Shown one piece after another: positions 1 through 7,002 of a stretch of DNA of 14,105 bases (the first letter of the stretch is position 1; every line of letters begins with the position of its first letter). The stretch comes from Sphingomonas sp. CCH9-E2 (GTDB lineage: Bacteria; Pseudomonadota; Alphaproteobacteria; Sphingomonadales; Sphingomonadaceae), in the NCBI RefSeq assembly GCF_001557215.1, contig NZ_LSJM01000040.1:1-14105 (forward strand), in the 5' to 3' direction. Under the pieces are notes generated by a model. That model ran no database searches, was not told where the DNA came from, and worked only from the letters and a program-made list of their open reading frames with translations. The position numbers were made by a program, and so were the translations under genes.

Positions 1-72
1 CCCTGAATCGCATCGTGAACCCCGGGCGGCGGCGCGACGATCGCCGCCCGGGGTTCACGATGCGATTCAGGG
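1..72. repeat. Perfect 31-bp inverted repeat at the window edge
   Basis: Bases 1-31 are the exact reverse complement of bases 42-72, separated by a 10-base loop (32-41). The right arm reads naturally as apbE coding sequence (PPGVHDAIQ leading into the enzyme), whereas the left arm is only its mirror copy. A perfect 31-bp stem lying inside a coding sequence and exactly at the end of the sequence is what a fold-back chimera or contig-end assembly artefact gives. A real hairpin cannot be excluded from sequence alone. Confidence 0.9.
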
Positions 73-883
73 CGTGCTGGCGCAGATCATCGCGCAGATG
101 AGCCATTGGGAACCGGCGTCGCAGCTCAGCCGGATCAACGCGGCTGCCCCCGGCGGATGGCACGGGATTGCGCCGGAGTTCGTGTCAGTGATGATCGTTG
201 CGCTCGACATCGCCGCGCGATCGGACGGCGCGTTCGACCCGGCGATGGGGGCACTGGTCGATCTATGGGGCTTTGGTCCGCCGGGACCGCGCGCCGATGT
301 GCCTAAGGAAAGCGCGATCGATGCTGCGCGAGCCGCGATCGGGTTGGGGGCGATCGAACTCGACCCGCTGCTGCTCCGCCTGCGCCGGGTCCGTCCGGCA
401 AGGCTCGACCTGTCGGCGATCGCCAAGGGCTATGCCGTCGACGCGGTCGCCGCACGGTTGCGGGCGATGGGCTGCACCGATTTCCTCGTCGAGATTGGCG
501 GCGAGCTGGTTGGTGCGGGGATTCAGCCCGATGGGCAGCCCTGGTGGGTGGATGTGGAGCCGCCGCCGGGCGTGGCGCTCGCCCCGCTGCGGATCGCGCT
601 GCACGGCATCGCGGTCGCCACATCGGGCGACTATCGCCGCTTTGGCGCGCAGGGGAGCCATAGTATCGACCCGCGCACGGGCCGCCCGATCGCGCATGGC
701 ACGGCGAGCGTGACCGTGATCCACGCCGAGTGCTGCCACGCCGATGCCTGGGCGAGCGCGCTGACCGTGCTGGAGCCCGAGGCCGCGATGGCGCTGGCCG
801 AGCGCGAGGATCTGGCGGTGCAGCTGGTGGTGCGCGGTAAGGGCGAGCGGCTGTCGGGTGCGTTGCGGGCGATGCTCGATTAA
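2..883 (+). CDS. apbE: FAD:protein FMN transferase (ApbE family), 5' end missing
   Basis: ApbE enzymes use FAD to attach FMN covalently to Ser/Thr of partner flavoproteins, often membrane or periplasmic reductases. Counting from the GTG at 74, the visible signatures are MSHWEPASQLSR (9-20), LDLSAIAKGYAVD (111-123), EIGGEL (140-145), ATSGDYRRF (182-190), SIDPRTGRP (197-205) and a C-terminal CCHADAWASAL (220-230). These are the FAD-binding and Mg-site blocks of the family. The frame is open leftwards to base 2, and PPGVHDAIQG before the GTG still looks like ApbE sequence, so GTG-74 is probably not the true start. The usual N-terminal MGT block and any signal peptide or lipobox are missing. The first 41 bases are suspect because of the inverted repeat. 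It converges on the siderophore receptor/PKHD pair, which suggests, as inference, a flavinylated ferric reductase encoded to the left. The stop is TAA at 881-883. Confidence 0.9.
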   Translation, partial: PESHREPRAAARRSPPGVHDAIQGVLAQIIAQMSHWEPASQLSRINAAAPGGWHGIAPEFVSVMIVALDIAARSDGAFDPAMGALVDLWGFGPPGPRADVPKESAIDAARAAIGLGAIELDPLLLRLRRVRPARLDLSAIAKGYAVDAVAARLRAMGCTDFLVEIGGELVGAGIQPDGQPWWVDVEPPPGVALAPLRIALHGIAVATSGDYRRFGAQGSHSIDPRTGRPIAHGTASVTVIHAECCHADAWASALTVLEPEAAMALAEREDLAVQLVVRGKGERLSGALRAMLD

Positions 884-885
884 GT

Positions 886-959
886 GCTCCTGCGAAGGCA
901 GGAGCCTGGAGCCACAAGCGATGCGCTCAACCACTCTGGGCTCCTGCCTTCGCAGGAGC
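886..959. repeat. REP-like inverted repeat between convergent genes (possible bidirectional terminator)
   Basis: Two perfect 21-bp arms, 886-906 and 939-959, are separated by 32 bases. Each arm is itself a short hairpin (CTCCTGC-GAAG-GCAGGAG). The element lies just after the apbE stop and just before the 3' end of the convergent PKHD gene, where a REP-type palindrome could stop transcription from both sides. There is no U-tract, so it is not a classical intrinsic terminator. The motif resembles short palindromes common between genes in sphingomonads; that comparison is from memory and was not computed. Confidence 0.8.
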
Positions 960-969
960 GCATGCAGCG

Positions 970-1654
970 CTACGCGTCCGCCCAGCGGCGCAGCAGATTG
1001 TGATACACGCCGGTCAGCTCGATCACGCTGCGATCCGCGCCGCCGAGCTGGCCGGTCAGCCGCTGCACGCTCTGGTCGAGGTCGAACAATATGCGCCGCG
1101 CGCCGTCGTCGCGGACCATCGACTGGAGCCAGAAAAAGGATGCGACGCGCCGCCCGCGCGTCACCGGCTCGACCTTGTGCAGGCTGGACGAGGGGTAGAG
1201 CACGGCATGGCCGGCGGGCAGCTTGACCCGCTGCACCCCAAACTGATCTTCGATCACCAGCTCGCCGCCGTCATAGGCTGCGGGATCTTCGAGGAAGACG
1301 GTCATCGACAGATCGCTGCGCATGCGGAAATCGCTCCCGCGCTGGATGCGGATCGCACTGTCAACATGCACGCCAAAGGTCTGGCCGACGCCATAGCGGT
1401 TGAACAGCGGCGGGAAGACCTTGAGCGGCAATGCCGCCGCAAAAAAACAAGGGCGATCGCCCGAGTGCGTCGAGGATCACCTTCCCCGCCGCCTTCGCCG
1501 CCGCGCTATCCTCGGGCAGTTGCTCATTCTGCTTGGCCAGCGCCGACTGGTGGCCCGAGGTGGCGTTGCCGTCGATCCACTCGGCGGCGTCGATCGTCGC
1601 GCGCAGGTCAGCGAGCGTGGCGGCGTCGAGCAGGTCGGGAATCGCGATTAGCAT
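970..1654 (-). pseudogene. piuC: PKHD-type Fe(II)/2-oxoglutarate hydroxylase (PiuC/YbiX family), frame broken by a 1-base insertion
   Basis: This family is typically found beside catecholate siderophore receptors and modifies an unknown substrate using Fe(II) and 2-oxoglutarate. The first 71 residues (from MLIAIPDLL to RSPLFF, 1654 down to about 1441) read well and then leave frame in a run of seven A (T on the coding strand) at 1441-1447. Removing one base restores ...[20 protein letters not shown] and a 227-residue protein, the family's normal length. In the repaired protein the iron ligands are H96, D98 and H159, with R169 for 2-oxoglutarate, matching the spacing known for YbiX. Every catalytic residue is intact, so a sequencing or assembly homopolymer error, or a very recent mutation, is more likely than an old pseudogene. 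The start is ATG 1652-1654. It lies 83 bases downstream of the TonB receptor and is probably co-transcribed with it. Confidence 0.88.
1441..1447. other. Seven-A homopolymer carrying the frameshift
   Basis: The run of seven A breaks the PKHD reading frame; six would keep it. Upstream codons end in SPLFF, and deleting one base gives [11 protein letters not shown], the expected family sequence. The mRNA would carry seven U, where polymerase slippage could restore some product. Confidence 0.85.
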
Positions 1655-1665
1655 GAGGATGCCTT

Positions 1666-1734
1666 CTAAAGGGGGGTCGGAGCGGATGAAAGCAGGGGGA
1701 CAGGGATTGCCGTCACCCGCTCCTCCCCCTTTAG
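1666..1734. repeat. Imperfect inverted repeat in the receptor-PKHD gap
   Basis: Bases 1666-1685 (starting CTAAAGGGGG) pair with 1716-1734 (ending CCCCCTTTAG), with a small bulge, across a 30-base spacer. It fills most of the 83-base gap between the receptor stop and the PKHD start on the minus strand. It could attenuate or stabilise the dicistronic transcript, or simply be a dispersed sphingomonad palindrome. Confidence 0.65.
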
Positions 1735-1737
1735 CCC

Positions 1738-4095
1738 TTAGAAGCGATACCCCACGGTCAGCACCGCCGCGCGCGCATCGCCGGGCGTGGCCCAGCCATT
1801 ATTGCGGATACGGGTGTAATAGAGTTCGTTGGTGATGTTCTTGACGTTCACCAGCACGCTCAGGTCCTTGGTGATGTCGTACGAGATCGACGCATTGTGG
1901 ACGAGGTAATCGTCCGAGCGATACACGACCGCGGACGCTGCGGTCGGCAGGTTCAGCGCGAAGCTGCCCTGATAGGTGACGCCGTAACCCAGCTTCAGCC
2001 CGAACGGGAAGGTGTAGGTGGTGTAGAGGCTGCCCGAATGGTTGGGCACATTCTGCAGCTCCGCCCCGGCCGCCGGATCGCGGTTGGTGGCGGTGTTGCC
2101 GCACGCGGTGCTCGGGTTCGCGAGGCAGAAGTCCGACACCGACTGGATCAGCTTGGGCTCCAGATAGGTGTAGTTGGCGGTGATCGACCAGGCCGGGGTG
2201 ATGTTGCCGGTTGCGCTGACCGCGATGCCATCGACGCGCGAGTGGCCGTCGAGCTGCTGATCGGGTAGCGCCGGGTCGTTCGACGGCACCTTATACTGGT
2301 CGCGCTCGTTGCGGAACGCGGCGATGCTGAACAGTGCGCGGCCGATCTCCGCCTTGGCCCCGATCTCGTAATTCTTCGCGGTTTCGGGATCGACGTTGCA
2401 GGTCGCAGCGACGCATGCACCATTGACCGCACTCTGCGACGGGGTGCGCGCATTGCCATAGGCGGCGTAGAGCGTCACCGCCTCGACCGGCTTGTAGACC
2501 AGGCCGATGCGATAGCTGAACAGATCGGCATTGTTGGTGAAGCGCGGGCCGGGCACGATCGCGCCCTGCGGCGTGGTCACGGTCGCGGCGGTGCTGGTGT
2601 CGGTCTGGTAATTGCCCTCGTTGCGCTCGTACCGCACGCCGCCGTTGAGCTCGAACTTGCCGAGCTTCATCGTGTCGAACAGGTACACCGCATAGTTGGT
2701 CACCTCGCCGCGCTGGCGACCGCTTTCGAAGAAGTTGACCGGGCCGGTGTAGACGTTGCTGCCATAGGTGAAGCCCGCCGGACCCGCGACGACGTCGTTC
2801 GGGTTGGCCCAATTGATCAACGGATAGCTCGCGTTGGCAACCGTGCCATTGGCGTTGCGATAGACGTTGCCGGTGGACAGGAAGAACTTCTCCCACCCCG
2901 CCGATGCGCCGACGACCAGGCTGTGCTCGACCGCGCCGGTGGCGAATTGCGCCGACAGGTCGACCTGATTGTACATCAGCTCGCTGGTCGTATCGCGTAC
3001 ATTCCCGCGTGGGCCGCCGATCAGATAATAGCCGACCGGGACGGTGGCGGGGCAGGCAGTGCCAGCGGGCGTGACGCCGCCGGTCAGGCAGAACGTCCCC
3101 TGCGGCGGGCCGACGATCGTCAGCTGCTGCACCTTTTGCCAGCGGGTCAGGTTGCGCAGCGAGACCTTGTCGCTGAATTCATGCGCCACAGTCGCCGTCG
3201 CCTGATCGACGGTGATCTCCTGCGTGTCGATGTTGCGGTAGCCGAAATAGTCGCTGCGATCGATGCCCGGCAGTGCGCCATTGGACACGCCATTCTTGTA
3301 ATAGGGCACGCCATATTGCGGGATGTTGGTTTCTTCCTGATGCAGATACTGCAGCGTCAGGCTGGTGGGGCCATCGACCCCGATCGTCACCGCCGGCGCG
3401 ACGCCCCAGCGCTCGTAATTCTCGACATCGCGGCCGGGCACGTCGTTCCGGTGCACCATGGCGTTGAGGCGGACCGCGATCAGGTCATTGGCGCGGACAT
3501 TGGCGTCGATCGTGCCGCGAACATAGTCGTCGGTGCCGATCCCGCCCTGTACCGCAATCGCGGTTTCGGCCTCGGGGCGCTTGGTCACGATGTTGATCGA
3601 CCCGCCGACCGATCCCGACCCGTTATAGACCGAGTTGGCGCCGTTGGTGACCTCGACCTGCTCCAGGTTGAACGGGTCGCTGCGCGAATAGGGGGCGCTG
3701 TCGCGCACGCCATCGGTGGTGATATCGGACGAGGCGGAATAGCCGCGCAGGGTGATCTGATCGCTCGGCGCGACCCCGCCCTCGGCCGCGCCAAAGGTGA
3801 TGCCGGGCACGGTCGACAGCACGTCGCGCAGCGTGAGCAGATTCTGTTCCTCGATCACCTTGTTGGTCAGGATCGTGACGGTCTGCGGCGTGTCGCGGAC
3901 GGGGCGGGTGACCTTGGGGCTCGCCTGCTCCGAGCGCGTCTTTTCGCCGGTCACGGTCACATCGGCGCGATCCTGATCGGCGACCGGATCGGTCGGATCG
4001 GCGGCGTAGGCGGGCGCGGATGCGACGAAGCCGACTGCAGCCAGCGCGAGGAATGCGGGCGCGGCGCGAAGCGCGTCGGACGAGCTGGAAGACAT
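1738..4095 (-). CDS. TonB-dependent catecholate siderophore receptor (Fiu/PiuA-like)
   Basis: Outer-membrane receptor of 785 residues that should import ferric catechol siderophores using TonB energy. Residues 1-31 form a signal peptide (hydrophobic AFLALAAVGFVASAPAYA, cleavage after AYA). A TonB-box-like DVTVTG lies at 45-50, and the plug domain at about 62-172 has TPQTVTILT, the LTLRDVLSTVPGI block, ITLRGYSASSDITTDGVRD and the VEVTNGANSVYNGSGSVGGSINIVTKRP block. The remainder is a 22-strand-type barrel ending in VGYRF with the terminal Phe typical of Bam substrates. Three predicted outer loops carry paired cysteines (FCL...TACP, GACVAATC, DFCL...TACG), as in several siderophore receptors. 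The next gene on the strand is the PiuC-type hydroxylase, the classic fiu-ybiX/piuA-piuC pairing. Fur-box-like sites lie at 4129-4177. The exact siderophore cannot be read from sequence. Confidence 0.93.
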   Translation of the reverse strand: MSSSSSDALRAAPAFLALAAVGFVASAPAYAADPTDPVADQDRADVTVTGEKTRSEQASPKVTRPVRDTPQTVTILTNKVIEEQNLLTLRDVLSTVPGITFGAAEGGVAPSDQITLRGYSASSDITTDGVRDSAPYSRSDPFNLEQVEVTNGANSVYNGSGSVGGSINIVTKRPEAETAIAVQGGIGTDDYVRGTIDANVRANDLIAVRLNAMVHRNDVPGRDVENYERWGVAPAVTIGVDGPTSLTLQYLHQEETNIPQYGVPYYKNGVSNGALPGIDRSDYFGYRNIDTQEITVDQATATVAHEFSDKVSLRNLTRWQKVQQLTIVGPPQGTFCLTGGVTPAGTACPATVPVGYYLIGGPRGNVRDTTSELMYNQVDLSAQFATGAVEHSLVVGASAGWEKFFLSTGNVYRNANGTVANASYPLINWANPNDVVAGPAGFTYGSNVYTGPVNFFESGRQRGEVTNYAVYLFDTMKLGKFELNGGVRYERNEGNYQTDTSTAATVTTPQGAIVPGPRFTNNADLFSYRIGLVYKPVEAVTLYAAYGNARTPSQSAVNGACVAATCNVDPETAKNYEIGAKAEIGRALFSIAAFRNERDQYKVPSNDPALPDQQLDGHSRVDGIAVSATGNITPAWSITANYTYLEPKLIQSVSDFCLANPSTACGNTATNRDPAAGAELQNVPNHSGSLYTTYTFPFGLKLGYGVTYQGSFALNLPTAASAVVYRSDDYLVHNASISYDITKDLSVLVNVKNITNELYYTRIRNNGWATPGDARAAVLTVGYRF

Positions 4096-4128
4096 GAGAA
4101 CCCCTTCTGATTGTCGTTGGGGTTTCGC

Positions 4129-4146
4129 TATTGAGAGTCGTTCGCA
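4129..4146 (-). promoter_or_regulatory. Fur-box-like site, proximal
   Basis: Read on the minus strand it is TGCGAACGACTCTCAATA, 13 of 18 identical to the distal site at 4160-4177 and similar in layout to an interrupted Fur palindrome. It begins 34 bases upstream of the receptor ATG, where bound Fur would cover the promoter. Confidence 0.55.
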
Positions 4147-4147
4147 C

Positions 4148-4153
4148 TGTCAA
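4148..4153 (-). promoter_or_regulatory. Candidate -35 box of the siderophore receptor
   Basis: The minus strand reads TTGACA exactly at this position, between the two Fur-box-like sites. No convincing -10 is seen at 15-18 bases (TAGCGA at 17), so the call rests on the -35 match and its position. Confidence 0.35.
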
Positions 4154-4159
4154 CACTAA

Positions 4160-4177
4160 TGCGAATCGTTTTCAATA
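4160..4177 (+). promoter_or_regulatory. Fur-box-like site, distal
   Basis: The sequence TGCGAATCGTTTTCAATA matches the 7-1-7 Fur pattern TGATAATNATTATCA at 10 of 14 informative positions in its first 15 bases. It overlaps the stop codon of the ribbon-helix-helix gene and lies 65-82 bases upstream of the receptor start. Fur control of a siderophore receptor is well established; binding here is inferred. Confidence 0.6.
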
Positions 4178-4447
4178 TTGTCGCAACTTTGTCGCATCGG
4201 TGAGAAGCCAGCTGCGCAGTGCACTTGCCAAATTGGGGGGATCATCCGCCTGGATGCGAAGATAATCGACCTGCGCGACGAGTGCGCTCAACGGCAGGTC
4301 GCGTGCCGCCGCAGCCGCCTCCAGCGCCTCCCAGAACACGGGTTCAAGACTGATCGAGGTCGGATGCGCGGCGATCGTCATCGAACGCTTGACCGGCGGG
4401 TGGAAACCGCCGGGTGGCGGCACGATGCCGCCGGGTGCGTCAGGCAT
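4172..4447 (-). CDS. Ribbon-helix-helix domain protein (RHH_4 type)
   Basis: A small protein of 91 residues with the family's N-terminal HPPVKRS (16-22), then a beta strand ([13 protein letters not shown]) and two helices ([15 protein letters not shown] and [14 protein letters not shown]), as in short ribbon-helix-helix DNA-binding proteins. The upstream ATG at 4445-4447 is chosen over Met-23 because HPPVKRS belongs to the family. Its start overlaps the 3' end of cobT by 8 bases (ATG inside ...GATGCCTGA), so translation is probably coupled. It may be a regulator, but no target is visible; the nearest candidate is its own operon. Its stop lies inside the distal Fur-box-like site of the receptor. 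Confidence 0.85.
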   Translation of the reverse strand: MPDAPGGIVPPPGGFHPPVKRSMTIAAHPTSISLEPVFWEALEAAAAARDLPLSALVAQVDYLRIQADDPPNLASALRSWLLTDATKLRQY

Positions 4448-6272
4448 CGAGGTCGAACAGCGACGCCAGCTGCTCGATCATCGTGCCCGCCAGCTGATCG
4501 ACATCCATGATCGTCACCGCGCGGCTGTAATAGCGCGTCACGTCATGGCCGATGCCGATCGCGACCAGCCCGACCGGCGAGCGGCTTTCGATCCACCCGA
4601 TCACCTGACGCAAATGCCGCTCCAGATACGACCCGCTGTTGACGCTCAGCGTCGAATCATCGACCGGTGCGCCGTCGCTGATCACCATCAGGATCTTGCG
4701 ATCCTCCGGCCGCGCGATCAGCCGCTGGTGCGCCCACAGCAGCGCCTCGCCGTCGATATTTTCCTTGAGCAGCCCTTCGCGCATCATCAGGCCGAGGGAC
4801 TTCCTGGCGCGCCGCCACGGTTCGTCCGCCTGTTTGTAGACGATGTGGCGCACATCGTTGAGGCGGCCTGGCTGGGCTGGGCGACCATCGGCCAGCCACT
4901 TTTCGCGCGACTGCCCGCCCTTCCACGCGCGGGTGGTAAAGCCCAGAATCTCGGTCTTCACCCCGACCCGCTCCAGCGTGCGGGCAAGGATGTCGGCACT
5001 GATCGCGGCGATGCTGATCGGCCGCCCGCGCATCGACCCCGAATTGTCGATCAGCAGCGTGACGACCGTGTCCTTGAACTCGGCGTCCTTCTCGACCTTG
5101 TACGACAGCGACTGCATCGGGTTAACGATCACGCGCGCCAGCCGCGCGGCGTCGAGCAGCCCTTCCTCCTGGTCGAAGTCCCAGCTGCGGTTCTGCTGGG
5201 CCATCAACCGCCGCTGGAGCCGGTTGGCGAGCTTGGTCACCACGCCCTGCAGGTTCGACAATTGCGTGTCGAGATAGGCGCGCAGCCGCGTCAGCTCTTC
5301 ATCGTCGCACAGATCGGTGGCGGCGATCACCTCGTCATATTGGTGCGTATAGGCGCCGTACTCGAACTGCGGCGGCAGGTCGGACCAGGGGCGGTTGGGG
5401 CGGACCGGCATCATGCCTTCGTCGCCCGGATCGCCGGGCTCGCCCTCGCCCTCCTCGAACTCGCCCTGTTCCTGCTCGGTCTCCGGGCCTTCCTCGCCCT
5501 CGCCCTCGCGCTGTTCGCCGCGCGCGTCGATCTCGCTCTCGCCGGTATCGCCGGCCTCGTCGCCCGCGTCGGCCTCGCTCTCGTCGGCGTCGTCGGTGCC
5601 TTCGTCCTCGCCGCCGCCGTCTTCGGACTCCTCGGGGACCAGATCACCCTCGGTCAGTTCGAGATCGGCGAGCAGATTGCCGACCAGCCGTGCGAACGCC
5701 GCCTGATCGTCGATCGCCAGCGCCAGCGCGTCGAGCTCCGCCCCGCCCTTGTCCTCGATCCAGTCGCGCACCAGCCCCAGCCCGAGCGCCGCAGCCGCCG
5801 GCGCCTCGCGCCCGGTCAGCCGCTCGCGCACCAGCAACTGCACCGCCGTCGACAGTGGCACCTCGTCACGCGTCCGCGCCCGGCTGATCGGGTCGGACCG
5901 CATCTTCATCTCGAGCGCGTGGTCGAGATTGTCGGCGATTCCCGCATAGCCACGCGATCCCAGCGCCTCGACCCGAGCGGTCTCCACGGCATCGAACACG
6001 GCGCGCGCCACCGGCTCCCTGGGCGCGGCCTTCAGATGCGTCGCGGCATCATGCAGTCGCAGCCGCAGCGCATAGCCATCGGCAAAGCCGCGCGCTTCGG
6101 CCACCTGATCGGGCGGCAGATTACGGCCCGGCATCGGCACCTTGATATGCCGCCCCGACTGCGCTGGCGCGTCGGCGCTGAAGGCAAGTTCCAGCTCCGG
6201 CTCATGCGACAGCGCGCGGGCGGTGCCGGTGAGGACGGACTTGAACTGGTCGAGGGGGGAGTCGGTTGCCAT
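4440..6272 (-). CDS. cobT: Cobaltochelatase subunit CobT
   Basis: CobT partners the AAA+ protein CobS and, with CobN, inserts cobalt into hydrogenobyrinate diamide in aerobic cobalamin synthesis. The 610-residue protein shows the usual three parts: a helical N-terminal region (1-210), a very acidic linker (about 211-286, rich in E, D and G), and a C-terminal von Willebrand A domain with the MIDAS motif DNSGSM (409-414) and [10 protein letters not shown] (531-540). A linker plus MIDAS layout also occurs in Mg-chelatase ChlD, but blocks such as [19 protein letters not shown] and the adjacent cobS favour CobT. The start ATG (6270-6272) shares one base with the TAA of the PIN toxin gene (TAATG). 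No cobN is in the window; many non-producers keep cobS/cobT alone, so a role outside B12 synthesis is possible. Confidence 0.93.
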   Translation of the reverse strand: MATDSPLDQFKSVLTGTARALSHEPELELAFSADAPAQSGRHIKVPMPGRNLPPDQVAEARGFADGYALRLRLHDAATHLKAAPREPVARAVFDAVETARVEALGSRGYAGIADNLDHALEMKMRSDPISRARTRDEVPLSTAVQLLVRERLTGREAPAAAALGLGLVRDWIEDKGGAELDALALAIDDQAAFARLVGNLLADLELTEGDLVPEESEDGGGEDEGTDDADESEADAGDEAGDTGESEIDARGEQREGEGEEGPETEQEQGEFEEGEGEPGDPGDEGMMPVRPNRPWSDLPPQFEYGAYTHQYDEVIAATDLCDDEELTRLRAYLDTQLSNLQGVVTKLANRLQRRLMAQQNRSWDFDQEEGLLDAARLARVIVNPMQSLSYKVEKDAEFKDTVVTLLIDNSGSMRGRPISIAAISADILARTLERVGVKTEILGFTTRAWKGGQSREKWLADGRPAQPGRLNDVRHIVYKQADEPWRRARKSLGLMMREGLLKENIDGEALLWAHQRLIARPEDRKILMVISDGAPVDDSTLSVNSGSYLERHLRQVIGWIESRSPVGLVAIGIGHDVTRYYSRAVTIMDVDQLAGTMIEQLASLFDLDA

Positions 6273-6664
6273 TACCAGAGCGTCTCACAACCAAATGCGG
6301 CGATCGCGTGATCACAGGTGACGACGGTCATATGCTCAAGCAGCGCCTGAGCCGCAATCAACCGGTCAAACGGATCCTTGTGAGGCCCGGGCAGGGAGCC
6401 ACCATGCACGCCGTGCCTTGCCGTCACATCAAGATGGTTGAAGCCATCGCGCACGACATCCTCGACGAAAGCGCCGATGCTGCCCGCGAATTCGGGAAGC
6501 TGGTTCTTCCGCACCTTGGTTGCGATCTCCCATCCGGTCGCGGCGCTCACGAACACCGCATTCGCCGGATCCGCCATCGCCGACCGCGCCGCTTCGGGAA
6601 GCCGAGGCCCGTCATTCCACCACCACAGCAATGCATGCGTATCGAGGAGGAGACGCATCGTCAT
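6272..6664 (-). CDS. PIN-domain ribonuclease toxin (VapC type)
   Basis: VapC toxins are Mg-dependent RNases that cut tRNA or rRNA and are neutralised by the antitoxin encoded just upstream. This 130-residue protein has the complete acidic set: D8 in [12 protein letters not shown]46 in GWEIATK, D97 and D100 in [12 protein letters not shown], and D118 in VTCDHAI. The [11 protein letters not shown] start and the [11 protein letters not shown] block are typical of the subgroup paired with Phd/YefM antitoxins. Its ATG (6662-6664) overlaps the antitoxin stop as ATGA; Met-3 is an alternative start. Its TAA shares one base with the cobT ATG. It appears intact, so the pair is probably active. Its position between cobS and cobT is unusual. 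Confidence 0.9.
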   Translation of the reverse strand: MTMRLLLDTHALLWWWNDGPRLPEAARSAMADPANAVFVSAATGWEIATKVRKNQLPEFAGSIGAFVEDVVRDGFNHLDVTARHGVHGGSLPGPHKDPFDRLIAAQALLEHMTVVTCDHAIAAFGCETLW

Positions 6665-6945
6665 TCTGGCGGGAAAAGACTGGCGTTCTCGATCTCATCC
6701 AGCTCTTCCTCAGTAAAACAGGGGGCCAGAATGGCGTCGGGATCGATATTTTTCAGCAGGTGCTTGAACCGCCCGGGCTGGCGGCGCGGCAAGGGCGTCG
6801 GCTCGAACGCGACCAGCTTTGCATAAGGCTTGCCCGCCTTGGACAGGATGATCTCCTCGCCCGCATGCGCGCGGTCGATCAGCTTGGACAGCTGCGTCTT
6901 GGCGTCGTGGACGTTGAACGTCTTTTGCGGATCGGCTTCGGCCAT
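6661..6945 (-). CDS. Type II antitoxin (Phd/YefM family)
   Basis: The 94-residue protein has an N-terminal Phd/YefM DNA-binding fold (FNVHDAKTQLSKLIDRAHAG, 10-29, then EEIILSKAGKPYAKLVAF, 30-47) and a C-terminal tail rich in acidic residues ([17 protein letters not shown]) that should wrap the PIN toxin. It is the first gene of the toxin-antitoxin pair, 53 bases after the cobS stop, and overlaps the toxin by 4 bases. An inverted repeat and promoter-like sequence lie directly upstream (6962-7002), consistent with the autorepression usual in this family. Confidence 0.9.
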   Translation of the reverse strand: MAEADPQKTFNVHDAKTQLSKLIDRAHAGEEIILSKAGKPYAKLVAFEPTPLPRRQPGRFKHLLKNIDPDAILAPCFTEEELDEIENASLFPPE

Positions 6946-6961
6946 CGCGCAGCTCCCGAAA

Positions 6962-6990
6962 GTGGACTAAGCCAAGTTAGCTAAGTCCAC
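6962..6990. promoter_or_regulatory. Inverted repeat, candidate operator of the toxin-antitoxin pair
   Basis: Arms GTGGACT (6962-6968) and AGTCCAC (6984-6990) flank 15 bases and begin 17 bases upstream of the antitoxin ATG. Beyond the perfect 7 bp, further pairing continues with a mismatch (AAGC against GCTA). A symmetric site at this place is where the Phd-type antitoxin would be expected to bind and repress its own operon. Confidence 0.55.
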
Positions 6991-7002
6991 CCTATCGTTC
7001 AA
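6974..7002 (-). promoter_or_regulatory. Candidate promoter of the toxin-antitoxin pair
   Basis: On the minus strand TTGAAC (6997-7002) and TAACTT (6974-6979) are separated by 17 bases, a reasonable -35/-10 pair that starts inside the last codons of cobS. The -10 lies inside the inverted repeat at 6962-6990. It would give the pair, and by read-through cobT, a transcript independent of cobS. Confidence 0.45.

Noticed and set aside
1441..1447. Programmed -1 ribosomal frameshift on U-UUU-UUU
   Set aside because: The correct downstream frame needs skipping one base (+1) or -2, not the -1 shift such slippery sites give; an error or transcript slippage is more likely.
2923..4110. 395-residue plus-strand open frame
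   Set aside because: Antisense of the TonB receptor N-terminal half; composition is typical of GC-rich shadow frames.
4389..6311. 640-residue plus-strand open frame
   Set aside because: It is the antisense shadow of cobT; it is rich in Arg, His and Gln runs and has no recognisable domain, while the minus strand encodes a full CobT with MIDAS.
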